From NCBI RefSeq assembly GCF_016862635.1, contig NZ_BONI01000059.1:1-62183 (forward strand): 62,183 nucleotides of DNA. Direction: 5' to 3'. Within the stretch, counting starts at the first letter, position 1; each line of letters begins with the position of its first letter. A model generated the notes under the pieces. It searched no databases. It was not told the DNA's origin and saw only the letters and a program-made list of their open reading frames with translations. Shown here piece by piece: positions 44,397 through 52,725 of this stretch. The position numbers were made by a program, and so were the translations under genes. The DNA comes from Catellatospora coxensis. GTDB taxonomy: Bacteria; Actinomycetota; Actinomycetes; Mycobacteriales; Micromonosporaceae.

Positions 44397-45848
44397 TCAG
44401 GTCGTTGGGAAGTTGTCCGGGGTGCGGATGCGGCTGCGCATGAAGTTGCCGGACTCGGTCAGCACCGAAGTGCCCGCGTACTGGCTGCCGTTGCAGGTGC
44501 CGGGCTTGAACGCGGCGCTGCCCTCGTTCGCGTCGGAGTACGTCCAGTTCGCGTACCCGATCTTGAGACGGTCGAGCATGTCCAGCCAGGCGGTGCTGCT
44601 GGACGCGTCGACCGCGCCGCCGCCGGTGTAGGTGACCGTGCCGAACTCGGTGACGAAGATCGGCAGCGCGGCCGCCGCCCGCTCCACCTCGGCCCGGTAG
44701 TTGTCCTTGTGCGAGGCGGCGTAGAAGTGGAACGCGTACATGATGTTGGTCGCGTTGACCTTGTTGTTGATGATCTCGGTGGAGTTGCCGCCCTCCGAGA
44801 CGCCCAGCGACGACCAGCCCCGGGTGCCGACGATGACCACCGCGTCCGGGTCGTTCGCGCGGATCACCGGGATGACCTGCTCGGCGTAGTTCTTGATGGT
44901 CGACCAGCTCACGCCGTTGGGCTCGTTGGTGATCTCGTAGATCACGTTGTTCTTCGCCGCGTGGCGCGCCGACACCGCGGCGAAGAAGGTCTTCGCCCGC
45001 TCCAGGTTGTACATCGGGTCACCCGGGGTCAGCGTGTGGAAGTCGATCATCGCGTACAGGCCGCGCTCGGTGGCCTCCTCGACGAGGTTGTTCACCTGGT
45101 TGGTGAACCCGGCCGGGTTGGTCTCGTAACCCTGCTCCTGCACGTACATCGACACCCGCAGCAGGTCGGCCTGCCAGTCGCTCGCCAGCGCGTTCAGCGA
45201 GTTGTCGTTGTAGCAGTTGGCGAACCACTGGATGCCGTGGGTGCTCATGCCGCGCAGCTGGATCGGCCGGTTGAACCGGTTGCACAGATTCACACCGCAG
45301 ACGCGCAGCTGCCCGTTGATCGAGACAGGGGTCCCGGCCGGCTGCGACGGGCTCGGCGAGGGCGACGCCGACGGCCGCGGCGAAGCCGACGGCGAGTTGC
45401 TCGGGGCCGGTGAGCTCGGCGTGGTAGATCCGGTGCAGACGGTGCCGTTCAGGGTGAACGAGGTCGGCGTCCCGTTGGCGGTGGTCCAGCTGCCGTTGAA
45501 GCCGATGCCGGTGGAGGCGTTGGTGGCCAGCGAGCCGTTGTAGTCCATGCTCCTGGCGATGACCGCCGCGCCGCTCTGGGTGTAGGTGGCCGACCAGCCC
45601 TGGGTCACCTGCTGCCCGTTCGGGAAGGTGAAGCCCAGCGTCCAGCCGTTGATCGGGTCGCCGAGGTTCTTGATGGTGATGTTCGCGGTGAACCCGCCCT
45701 GCCACTGGTTGGTGGTGTAGGTGACGGCGCAGCCGCTGGCGGCCATGGCGTTGACCGCGGGCAGCGCGATCGTCACGCCCATGGCGAGCGCGCCGATCGC
45801 GCCGGCCGCGATCAGGGCGCGCCGGGACGCGCGCGGGAGGAGTCTCAT
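44397..45848 (-). CDS. Secreted CBM2-GH5 cellulase
   Basis: The 483-residue product has a signal peptide, an N-terminal CBM2 domain (about 38-139, with disulfide cysteines C40 and C138 and exposed tryptophans), a Ser/Pro linker (about 141-170) and a GH5 catalytic domain (about 175-483). Acid/base E309 is in YEITNEPNG and nucleophile E401 is in FVTEFG. It should hydrolyse cellulose or related beta-glucan outside the cell. ATG 45848 has AAAGG upstream. A LacI-type operator lies 90 bases upstream and a GAAACTTTC palindrome about 180 bases upstream. Confidence 0.93.
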   Translation of the reverse strand: MRLLPRASRRALIAAGAIGALAMGVTIALPAVNAMAASGCAVTYTTNQWQGGFTANITIKNLGDPINGWTLGFTFPNGQQVTQGWSATYTQSGAAVIARSMDYNGSLATNASTGIGFNGSWTTANGTPTSFTLNGTVCTGSTTPSSPAPSNSPSASPRPSASPSPSPSQPAGTPVSINGQLRVCGVNLCNRFNRPIQLRGMSTHGIQWFANCYNDNSLNALASDWQADLLRVSMYVQEQGYETNPAGFTNQVNNLVEEATERGLYAMIDFHTLTPGDPMYNLERAKTFFAAVSARHAAKNNVIYEITNEPNGVSWSTIKNYAEQVIPVIRANDPDAVVIVGTRGWSSLGVSEGGNSTEIINNKVNATNIMYAFHFYAASHKDNYRAEVERAAAALPIFVTEFGTVTYTGGGAVDASSSTAWLDMLDRLKIGYANWTYSDANEGSAAFKPGTCNGSQYAGTSVLTESGNFMRSRIRTPDNFPTT

Positions 45849-45937
45849 GACGAGCCTTTCGTCGGGATCGGGGTGGGGGCGCGCCGGACGGACCCTCATC
45901 GGGCAATGAGGGGGCCGCAAACGCCCTGGCCAGAGAC

Positions 45938-45951
45938 CGGGAGCGCTCCCA
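45938..45951. promoter_or_regulatory. CebR/CelR-type LacI operator at the cellulase gene
   Basis: CGGGAGCGCTCCCA differs at one position from the TGGGAGCGCTCCCA box bound by cellobiose-responsive LacI proteins in other actinomycetes. It resembles the sites near the LacI gene at 25978-26126. Confidence 0.75.
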
Positions 45952-46027
45952 TCGAGCAGAGCTTAAGGCCCCGGTAATCCCTTCGCAACATATCCATTCA
46001 TCGACGCCTCATATCGCCGCAGACGCA

Positions 46028-46040
46028 CTGAAACTTTCAG
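46028..46040. promoter_or_regulatory. GAAA-C-TTTC palindrome upstream of the cellulase
   Basis: CTGAAACTTTCAG is a perfect 13-base palindrome in the divergent gap between the cellulase and the DHFR-like gene. GAAA-N-TTTC elements are found upstream of xylanase genes in Streptomyces, so a second polysaccharide-responsive regulator is possible. Confidence 0.45.
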
Positions 46041-46112
46041 AAATGCGGCCCGTCGTGATCGGATGTACGGTCCGGCACGACGCAGGACGACGCGCATCCA
46101 CGGGAGGAACAC

Positions 46113-46652
46113 ATGGGCAAGGTGCTGTGGCACATCACGATGTCGCTGGACGGCTTCGTCGCCGGGCCGGGCGGGGACATGTCCTGGATGGCCGGATACG
46201 AGGGGCCGAACCCCGCCGTCGACGAGGTGCTGTCCCGCATCGGCGCCGTCCTCATCGGCCACCGGACCTACTTCGGCCCCACCGGCGAGGGACCCACCGC
46301 CGAAGGCCGGGTGTACGGCGGCGCCTGGACCGGGCCGCAACTCGTCTACACCCGTGACGTCCCCGAGGACCCCAACCCCGAGTACATCTTCGTCGACAAC
46401 CTGGCCGAGGCCGTCGCCACCGCGAAGGCCGCCGCGGGCGACGGGTACGCGGTGCTGATCGGCGCGGCCATCGCCCAGGACTGCCTGGACGCGGGCCTGC
46501 TGGACGAGGTCCTCATCCACGTGGTCCCGACGCTGCTCGGCGACGGCACCCGCCTGTTCGACCGCCCCGGCGGCGACGGCACCCGCCTCGAACAGCTCAG
46601 CGTGACCCACACCCCCACCTGCACCAACATCTGGCTCCGCGTCCCCCGCTGA
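46113..46652 (+). CDS. Dihydrofolate reductase-fold protein (RibD C-terminal type)
   Basis: The 179-residue product has the RibD C-terminal/YwjB-like reductase fold: VLWHITMSLDGFVAGPGGDM, RIGAVLIGHRTYFG, and LLDEVLIHVVPTLLGDGTRLF. Members reduce unknown pyrimidines, pterins or other small molecules with NADPH. ATG 46113 has GGGAGGAA upstream. It is divergent from the cellulase gene, and a family 2 repeat follows. Confidence 0.92.
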   Translation: MGKVLWHITMSLDGFVAGPGGDMSWMAGYEGPNPAVDEVLSRIGAVLIGHRTYFGPTGEGPTAEGRVYGGAWTGPQLVYTRDVPEDPNPEYIFVDNLAEAVATAKAAAGDGYAVLIGAAIAQDCLDAGLLDEVLIHVVPTLLGDGTRLFDRPGGDGTRLEQLSVTHTPTCTNIWLRVPR

Positions 46653-46680
46653 CCCGCCCTTGCCGCCGCGCCGCGTCCTT

Positions 46681-46755
46681 GATCATCCGACTTGCCGGGC
46701 ACATGTGCGTATCTTGAGCCCACTTTCGCCCATGTGCCCGGCAAGTCGAACGACC
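46681..46755. repeat. 75-bp inverted repeat, family 2, copy B
   Basis: The arms CGACTTGCCGGGCACATG and CATGTGCCCGGCAAGTCG match perfectly over 18 bp, with looser outer GATCATC/GACC ends. Core GTGCGTATCTTGA is present. It lies between convergent genes ending at 46652 and 46833. Confidence 0.85.
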
Positions 46756-46832
46756 TTGGTGCGACACGCGCCCCGCTCATTCCGCGCGCCGCGACCGCGC
46801 CCCCGCCGGCCCGGTCCGGGGTTCGGCAGGGC

Positions 46833-47294
46833 TCAGGGCCGCCGGTTGAGCGCTGCCAGCACTGCGATGAATTCCTGCTGGTCGAGCACGATGCGGTTGC
46901 GGTGGCGCGCCCGGCTGCCCGCGCGCCAGATCGGGGTGGGGTGGTCGCGCTCCGGGTCCCCACCGCTGACCCAGATCTGCCAGGCGTCGAAGTCGTCGGC
47001 CTGGCCCGCCCACGCCCGGTTCAGCTGCGCCCAGGGGACGACCCGGGTGCTCCACACATGACGGATCTTGATGCCGTCGTCGCCGACGTACACGCCGACC
47101 AGCGCGACCCGCCAGACGGCGATCACCCAGCCTGTCGAGAGCAGCGCATAGATCGGCGCCGTGACGGCCGTGAGCTCGCCTGCGGCGAGGCCGCACAGGG
47201 GAAGCGCCCCTCCGACGGCTGTCAGCAGCGCAGTGAGGCCCATCCGGAACTCGTGCCGGTCGGCATCTCCATAGGGCCGGATCCATCGCGGCAT
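46833..47294 (-). CDS. Membrane protein with PH-like domain
   Basis: The 153-residue product has two close hydrophobic segments near residues 22-60 (MGLTALLTAVGG and YALLSTGWVIAVW), then a bacterial PH-like domain with VYVGDDGIKIRHVWSTRVVPWAQLNRAW, typical of the bPH families. It probably binds lipid or a partner at the membrane. The ATG at 47294 has no clear ribosome binding site. The longer open frame to 47597 overlaps the start region of the divergent gene at 47458 and is rejected. Confidence 0.72.
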   Translation of the reverse strand: MPRWIRPYGDADRHEFRMGLTALLTAVGGALPLCGLAAGELTAVTAPIYALLSTGWVIAVWRVALVGVYVGDDGIKIRHVWSTRVVPWAQLNRAWAGQADDFDAWQIWVSGGDPERDHPTPIWRAGSRARHRNRIVLDQQEFIAVLAALNRRP

Positions 47295-47457
47295 GGCCGC
47301 AGCATAGGGATCGTCGGCAAATTCCGGGCGCTCGCCTGCATGACCTTCGCGATCTCGCCTACGGGCCGGGCGAACGCGAGCTACATTACGCAAACCAGGG
47401 CAATAGGGTGAACCACCTGAAAGGCCGGCGCTGCGGCGTGATGGGACGGCGAGCAAG

Positions 47458-48696
47458 ATGAGTGAGGCTTCTGGAAGGTTCTCCCGCCGCACGGCGCTGC
47501 GGGCGCTGGCCGCAGGGTCGTTCGTCGCGCTGCCGGGGCTGTCCGCGTGCAGCCGGTCCGCGCCGCCGGCCCCGCCCGCGGCCGGCCCGACGCTCAACCG
47601 CTACGGCACCGCGCCGAACGACTACGCGCTGCTCAACCTCAAGCCTGACACGTTCTACGCCTGGGAGGACGGCTTCCGCACCGCGGACACCAACACCGAC
47701 CCGCAGACGTACGAATGGTGGCACACCGAGCTGACCGGCGACGACGGCATCGTGGTCTCGTTCACGCTGAAGACCCGCCCCGGCGACGGCCTGACCGCCG
47801 AGTCCGACCGGCGTCCCGCGGTCAACCTGCTGATCACCACGCCGTGGGGCAACGAGTTCAGCGTGTTCCAGACGTACAGCTGGGACGAGTTCGCCAGCGC
47901 CAAGGACCGCTGCAACGTCAAGGTCGGCCCGTTCACGCTCACCGGCGACCTCAAGAGCTACCAGCTGCGCGGCACCGCCAACGACATCACCCTCAACCTT
48001 GACCTGACCAGCACCGCGGCCCCGTTCCGGCCCGGCACCGGCCACGTCTACCTCGGCGGGCCCGACCAGTACCAGGCGTGGTTCGCCGCGGTGCCGTCGG
48101 GCAAGGCGCAGGGCCACATCGTGTTCTACAACGAGAAGCGCGAGTTCATCGGCACCGGCTACCACGACCACACCTGGGGCAACCTGCCGTTGCCGCAGTT
48201 CGTCGACCGGTGGCGCATCGGCATGGGGGTCGCCGACCGCTACTCGGTGCTGGCCCGCGACATCCACCTGCGCGGCAAGTACGACTCGACGGACCTGACC
48301 GTGCTGCTCATCGACGACACCGAGGCGGGCAAGCGGCTGGTGGCGGCGTACAACGACGACACGCTCAACGCCACCGAGATGCAGACCGGCGAGGAGGACG
48401 ACTTCGCCGAGGTGCAGTGGAACTACACCGGCGAGAACTCGGCGATCGTGACGATGTCGGCGACGGACCGGATGGTGCCCGGACGGCCGTACGTCAACCA
48501 GACCGGCTCGGTGCTGCCCGCCGCCCGGGAGAAGGCCCCGCGCAAGCGCTGGTACATCCGCAACGAGGCCGAGATCGCGCTGAGCCTGGGCACGATGGGC
48601 CCCGGCTACCGGGTCACCGGCAAGGGGACCCTCGACAACGCCCAGTTCGGGCTGCTGTCGGGCCAGCAGCAGACCCCGAAGCCGAAGCCGTCCTGA
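47458..48696 (+). CDS. CrtC/AttH-like lipocalin lipoprotein with Tat signal
   Basis: The 412-residue product has a Tat signal with R10-R11 and a lipobox ending C31. The mature domain contains YEWWHTEL and the GYHDHTWGN motif (H236, H238, W240) of hydroxyneurosporene synthase (CrtC)/AttH-like lipocalin-fold proteins. CrtC hydrates carotenoid double bonds, but no carotenoid genes are near, and actinobacterial AttH-like proteins may act on other lipids or isoprenoids. Export by Tat suggests folding with a cofactor or in the cytoplasm. ATG 47458. Confidence 0.75.
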   Translation: MSEASGRFSRRTALRALAAGSFVALPGLSACSRSAPPAPPAAGPTLNRYGTAPNDYALLNLKPDTFYAWEDGFRTADTNTDPQTYEWWHTELTGDDGIVVSFTLKTRPGDGLTAESDRRPAVNLLITTPWGNEFSVFQTYSWDEFASAKDRCNVKVGPFTLTGDLKSYQLRGTANDITLNLDLTSTAAPFRPGTGHVYLGGPDQYQAWFAAVPSGKAQGHIVFYNEKREFIGTGYHDHTWGNLPLPQFVDRWRIGMGVADRYSVLARDIHLRGKYDSTDLTVLLIDDTEAGKRLVAAYNDDTLNATEMQTGEEDDFAEVQWNYTGENSAIVTMSATDRMVPGRPYVNQTGSVLPAAREKAPRKRWYIRNEAEIALSLGTMGPGYRVTGKGTLDNAQFGLLSGQQQTPKPKPS

Positions 48697-48727
48697 GCGC
48701 CCGGCGCCGGCGCTGACGGCCCGGCGG

Positions 48728-48740
48728 TAGACAGTGTCTA
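48728..48740. promoter_or_regulatory. Palindromic operator 1 before the TetR-acyltransferase operon
   Basis: TAGACAGTGTCTA is a perfect palindrome apart from its central base. Its TAGACA is 17 bases from the TAGACA of the next copy, so the pair also looks like a -35/-10 promoter. Confidence 0.7.
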
Positions 48741-48750
48741 CGAGTTCTGG

Positions 48751-48763
48751 TAGACACTGTCTA
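48751..48763. promoter_or_regulatory. Palindromic operator 2, overlapping the tetR start codon
   Basis: TAGACACTGTCTA is the reverse complement of operator 1, and its last base is the A of the tetR ATG. There is no room for a ribosome binding site, so the mRNA is probably leaderless. Confidence 0.7.
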
Positions 48764-49338
48764 TGCCGGACCCGGACACCACCCTGCGCGCCCGCCTGGT
48801 CGAGGTGGGCGTGGACCTGCTCAGCCGCGAGGGGCCGGGGTCGCTGACACTGCGTGAGATCGCCCGGCGGGCGGGGGTGTCGCACGGCGCGCCGCGCCGC
48901 TACTTCCCCAGCCACCTGTCCTTGCTGTCCGCCATCGCCCAGGTCGGCTACCAGGACCTCGGCGGGCGCATCGCCGGGCTGCGCCACGAGACCGACCCGC
49001 ACGCCGGGTTGCTCGCGCTGGGCCGCGCGTACCTCGACTTCGCCCGCACCCAGCGCGGCATGTTCGAGCTGATGTTCCGCCACGAGCTGCTGCGCGGCAA
49101 CCAGATCGGCCTGCGCGACGCCAGCCGCCAGCTGTTCGGCGTGCTCGTCGACCTGGTCGGCCGCGCCCGGCACGGCCTCACCGGCCCCGAGCCCGTCGTC
49201 GTCGCCGGGGCGCTGTGGGCCAACCTGCACGGCATCGCCCAGCTCTGGCTCTGGGGCAGCCTGCAGATGACGGTGCAGACCGACGACGTCGACCCGCTGC
49301 TACGCGCCGCGCTGGACGCCCACCTGGGCCCGGCCTGA
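48763..49338 (+). CDS. TetR family regulator, probably leaderless
   Basis: The 191-residue product has a TetR helix-turn-helix (SLTLREIARRAGVSHGAPRRYFPSH, about 27-51) and a WHG-type ligand domain (LDFARTQRGMFELMFRHELL). It is the first gene of an operon with a PlsC-type acyltransferase 14 bases downstream. Two palindromes (48728 and 48751) overlap its promoter and start codon, so it should shut off its own operon. The ATG 48763 has no ribosome binding site upstream. Confidence 0.9.
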   Translation: MPDPDTTLRARLVEVGVDLLSREGPGSLTLREIARRAGVSHGAPRRYFPSHLSLLSAIAQVGYQDLGGRIAGLRHETDPHAGLLALGRAYLDFARTQRGMFELMFRHELLRGNQIGLRDASRQLFGVLVDLVGRARHGLTGPEPVVVAGALWANLHGIAQLWLWGSLQMTVQTDDVDPLLRAALDAHLGPA

Positions 49339-49352
49339 CCACCGGAGGACAC

Positions 49353-50021
49353 GTGTCGATCCAGTCCATCACCCGGATGCTGCTCACCCCGCTGTCGCGG
49401 GTGGCGTTCCGGCCGACCGTCGAAGGCCGCGAGCACATCCCGCTGGACGGACCGCTCATCCTGGCCGCCAACCACCTGTCGTTCCTGGACAGCTTCATCA
49501 TCCCGCTGATGACACCGCGGCCGGTCACGTTCCTGGCCAAGGCGGAGTACTTCACCGGCACCGGGTGCAAGGGCCGCCTCGTCCGCGAGCTGATGACCGG
49601 CCTGGAGGCCATCCCGGTGCAGCGCGGCGGGCACCGGGCCGCCCAGGAATCCCTGGAGCTGGCACTCGGCGTGCTCGAACGCGGCGGTGCGTTCGGCATC
49701 CACCCCGAGGGCAGTCGCTCCCGCGACGGCCGCCTCTACCGCGGCCGCACCGGCGTGGCCTGGCTCGCACTGGCCTCCGGCGCGCCGGTGGTGCCCGCCG
49801 CGGTGCTCGGCACGGACCGCGTCCAGCCCATCGGGGCGAAGCTCCCCCGGCCCGGCCGGGTCACCATCCGCTTCGGCGCGCCGCTGCGCTTCACCCAGCC
49901 GCCCGGCATCAGCGTCGGCCGGGCCCGCCGCCAGGCCACCGACGACATCATGGCCGCCATCCAGGCCCTGTCCGGCCAGCAACCCGCCGACGCCTTCAAC
50001 GAGGCCGCGCTGACCCCGTAA
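49353..50021 (+). CDS. 1-acyl-sn-glycerol-3-phosphate acyltransferase (PlsC) family
   Basis: The 222-residue product has the acyltransferase motifs in order: N-H-L-S-F-L-D (HX4D), the block LEAIPVQRGG and EGSRSRDGRL, and VVPAAVLGTDRVQP. This is the PlsC fold that transfers acyl chains from acyl-ACP or acyl-CoA to lysophosphatidic acid at the membrane. GTG 49353 has GGAGGA upstream and is preferred over the open frame's earlier start, which lies inside tetR. Co-regulated with tetR. Confidence 0.92.
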   Translation: MSIQSITRMLLTPLSRVAFRPTVEGREHIPLDGPLILAANHLSFLDSFIIPLMTPRPVTFLAKAEYFTGTGCKGRLVRELMTGLEAIPVQRGGHRAAQESLELALGVLERGGAFGIHPEGSRSRDGRLYRGRTGVAWLALASGAPVVPAAVLGTDRVQPIGAKLPRPGRVTIRFGAPLRFTQPPGISVGRARRQATDDIMAAIQALSGQQPADAFNEAALTP

Positions 50022-50030
50022 TCCGCCGGG

Positions 50031-50912
50031 TCAGGCGGCCTCGCACCAGGCCAGGTCACCCGGGCAGCCGTGGGCCGCGTGCACCACGAAGCGCTGCGCG
50101 CTCGCCTCGACGTAAGCGGCCGTGCGGAACGGCCTGCCGTGGTCGTCGATGACGAGGGCGCCGCTGCGGCCCGCGCTCGACCAGCGCAGCCGCAGCTGCC
50201 AGGTGCAGTCGCAGGCGCCCGGGTCGGCCTCGATGACGAAGATCTCCGGGTCGCTGTCGGAGACCTTGAACGGGAACGCGACCGCCGGGATCTCCTTGCG
50301 GGCCAGGTCCTCACCCGCCTGGGGGAGCGCCCGCGGGTTCGGCTTGTCCAGGTCGATCCGGAAGAACCGCGGCACCGCGCCGCTGCCGCAGCCCTCCTCG
50401 GTGAAGAAGACCCGCGGCGCGTCGAGGGCCGGGCCGCGCTGCTTCACCTCGACCTCCAGGCTATGCAGCACCACGGACGTGTCGGACGTGCCCTGCAGCG
50501 TGAGCGTGACGCGCGACCGGGACGGGATCGCCTCGACCCGCTGCGCCCACTCGGCCACCTCGTCGTCGGCGGGCCAGTCCCGCGACTCCGCGTTCATCAC
50601 CCGGTACGGGCTGGCCAGCTCACCGGGGTCGGCGTTCACGACGTACGGCTTGCAGTAGTCGCCCCGGGACAGCACGTCCACACTGAACGGGGTCTGGTCC
50701 GCGGCGGCCGAGGTCGGCGGGGTGCCACCGGGGGTGTCCGCGCCCGGGGTCAGGTATGCCAGCGCCACCCCGCTGATCACCGACACCACGACCGCCGAGG
50801 CGACGCCGCCGAGCCAGTTGCGCAGCACCCGGTGCCGCCGCCACCAGCCCATCGCCGGGCGGGCCGCCGCGACCGGCGTGGGCCGTTGGGACGGATCGAG
50901 TGGCAGCGTCAC
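50031..50912 (-). CDS. Membrane-anchored secreted protein, unknown function
   Basis: The 293-residue product has a short cytoplasmic tail with basic residues (GWWRRHRVLRN), one membrane segment (about 37-57) and a large extracytoplasmic beta-rich domain with cysteines (CKPYVVNA, GCGSG, CDCTWQLRLRWSS, CPGDLAWCE). No enzyme motif is visible. GTG 50912 has GGGGAA upstream and puts the membrane segment near the N-terminus; the longer frame is a shadow. It converges with the acyltransferase gene. Confidence 0.7.
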   Translation of the reverse strand: MTLPLDPSQRPTPVAAARPAMGWWRRHRVLRNWLGGVASAVVVSVISGVALAYLTPGADTPGGTPPTSAAADQTPFSVDVLSRGDYCKPYVVNADPGELASPYRVMNAESRDWPADDEVAEWAQRVEAIPSRSRVTLTLQGTSDTSVVLHSLEVEVKQRGPALDAPRVFFTEEGCGSGAVPRFFRIDLDKPNPRALPQAGEDLARKEIPAVAFPFKVSDSDPEIFVIEADPGACDCTWQLRLRWSSAGRSGALVIDDHGRPFRTAAYVEASAQRFVVHAAHGCPGDLAWCEAA

Positions 50913-51084
50913 GTCGTTCCCCAGTCCGGTGTGGAGGCAGTACCGGACGACGACGCTACTGAATGTCCGCGCCGGGTCGCAGCACCGCGACGGACAGTGT
51001 TGCCCGGCTGATCGAACGACACCGGTCATCGCACACGAGTGGCGCGCCCCGGATCGGGTCGCGCCACTCGGCTCACCCCCGAGG

Positions 51085-52056
51085 TCAGCCCAGGGTCGAG
51101 GCATCCGGCAGCGGGCCGTCGGCCCAGCGCGCGTCGAGCAGGACCATCCAGCTGTACAGCCGGCCACCGGACCAGCTCTCGCTGCCCAGGGCCCGGCCGG
51201 TCACCGGGTCGACGATCAGCCGGGTCTGCGCCTTGGCGAAGTCGCCCTGGCGCGTCACCGCGATCGCGACACCGGACCGTCCGCGCTGGTCGGTGACCCG
51301 GCCCAGCGACGTCACGCCGGGCAGCGCCGCCAGCATCCGGTACGCCGCCCCGCGCACCCGCGGGCTGACCGGCAGGTCGATGACGAGACCCATACCGGCG
51401 TGGAACAGGAACTCCTGGGCGCTTTCCGCCTCCCCGTCGTTGACGTCGTGCCAGCGGAGCAGGTGCTTCTTGAGCTGTGCCGGGTCCGTCGGCAGCGCGG
51501 CCAGCTCCCGTACTGAACGAGGCATTCCGGCGAGCAGGAAGTTGTTCGCCGCGGTGTGCCCCTGCATCGGGCGGGGAGCCCAGGACCCGTCCGCGCGGAG
51601 CATGTAGGCGCTCGACGGCAGACCCTCCACCGCGGCCAGCCACATCTGGTGCTGGCCACGCCGGGAGCCCTCGCCGTTTTCGGCGCGCAGCACCCAGTAG
51701 TCGCCGTCGGACGCCGCCGCGGTCTCGCTGACCAGGGCGGCGGCCAGCAGCACACCGCCGGCGTCGGTGGGCGGCACGGCGGGGGCGCTGGCAGCCGGGG
51801 CGCCGGTGGGCTCTTGCGTGACCGCCGGGACCGTCCCGGAGGTGTTGCCGAGCAGGATCGCGCCGGTCACGGCCAGCGCGACGGCGGGCAGGCCCGCGGC
51901 GAGCACGAGGCGGCCGACCGGCCGGCGGGCGGTGCGGGACACGGTCTCCTCCTGGGGGTACGACATGATCGTCATCGGGTCGGCGGGCGGCTCGGTCGGG
52001 TCGAGGCTGTTCGGGCGGGCCGCGGTCAGGGCCCGCAGGGTGTCGCGGTGGCTCAT
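51085..52056 (-). CDS. CU044_5270-family membrane protein, partner of ECF sigma factor
   Basis: The 323-residue product has a cytoplasmic N-terminal region, a membrane segment (about 47-70) and an extracytoplasmic domain containing LGRVTDQRGRSGVAIAVTRQG and LIVDPVTGRALGSESW, the family signature. In actinobacteria these genes sit directly after an ECF sigma gene, where they are presumed to act as regulators or sensors for it. Here the ATG at 52056 overlaps the sigma stop (ATGA). AGGAG lies upstream. Confidence 0.85.
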   Translation of the reverse strand: MSHRDTLRALTAARPNSLDPTEPPADPMTIMSYPQEETVSRTARRPVGRLVLAAGLPAVALAVTGAILLGNTSGTVPAVTQEPTGAPAASAPAVPPTDAGGVLLAAALVSETAAASDGDYWVLRAENGEGSRRGQHQMWLAAVEGLPSSAYMLRADGSWAPRPMQGHTAANNFLLAGMPRSVRELAALPTDPAQLKKHLLRWHDVNDGEAESAQEFLFHAGMGLVIDLPVSPRVRGAAYRMLAALPGVTSLGRVTDQRGRSGVAIAVTRQGDFAKAQTRLIVDPVTGRALGSESWSGGRLYSWMVLLDARWADGPLPDASTLG

Positions 52057-52598
52057 CGGGAGTACTCCTGGGCGGTGAGGCGGACCGGGCGGCGGCGGTC
52101 CACCGGCGCGGCGTCGGACATGGCCTGCTCCAGGCGTCTGCGGGCCCGGTGCAGGCGGACGAAGAAGGTCGCGGTCGAGCAGCCGACGACCCGGGCGGCG
52201 TCCCTGGCGGACAGTCCCTGCCAGGCGGTCAGTGTGAGCGCCTCCCGGTCGTCCTCGGCCAGCCCGGCGAGCGCGGCCAGCATCGCCGCGCGGTCGGCGA
52301 CGCCGTCGGCCACGTCGGCGTCGGCCTCCACGGCCCAGGCCCGTAGCTCCAGGGCGAGGCCGGTCTGGCGTACGTCGTCGCGGAAGCGTTCCCGGATCAC
52401 GTTGCGGGCCACGCCGAGCAGCCACGGCAGCGGCCCCTCGGGCACGGCGTCCAGCCTGCGCCAGGCCACCAGGAACGTGTCGGCGACGACGTCGTCGGCC
52501 AGGGCGCGTCCGGCACGGCTCACCGCGTACGCGTACACCTGGCGATGATGTCGGTGGTAGATGGCGGTGAACCGCCTGCTCGGCTCGTCATGGGTCAC
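52053..52598 (-). CDS. ECF sigma factor
   Basis: The 181-residue product has sigma2 (about 12-70, with VADTFLVAWRRLDAV and PLPWLLGVARNV) and sigma4 (about 100-160, with AEDDREALTLTAWQGLSARDAARVVGCSTATFFVRLHRARRRL). It would direct RNA polymerase to a small regulon, probably including its own operon. It overlaps the CU044_5270 gene by four bases, suggesting coupled production. GTG 52598 has GAAGGAG upstream. Confidence 0.93.
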   Translation of the reverse strand: MTHDEPSRRFTAIYHRHHRQVYAYAVSRAGRALADDVVADTFLVAWRRLDAVPEGPLPWLLGVARNVIRERFRDDVRQTGLALELRAWAVEADADVADGVADRAAMLAALAGLAEDDREALTLTAWQGLSARDAARVVGCSTATFFVRLHRARRRLEQAMSDAAPVDRRRPVRLTAQEYSR

Positions 52599-52725
52599 TG
52601 GCTCCTTCTCCTTCGCCGTGAAGGTGTTCGGTCACCAGGTAGTGCGCCCCGGACGCCGATTCTTACCAGTGCACCCGCGGCGGCCCGGACCTCTGCGTCG
52701 ACCGCGCGGGCGGAGCCCACACCGA

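Noticed and set aside
47386-49230. 614-codon minus-strand open frame
   Set aside because: Antisense to the CrtC-like lipoprotein and TetR genes, with Arg/Gly/Gln/Val-rich shadow composition.
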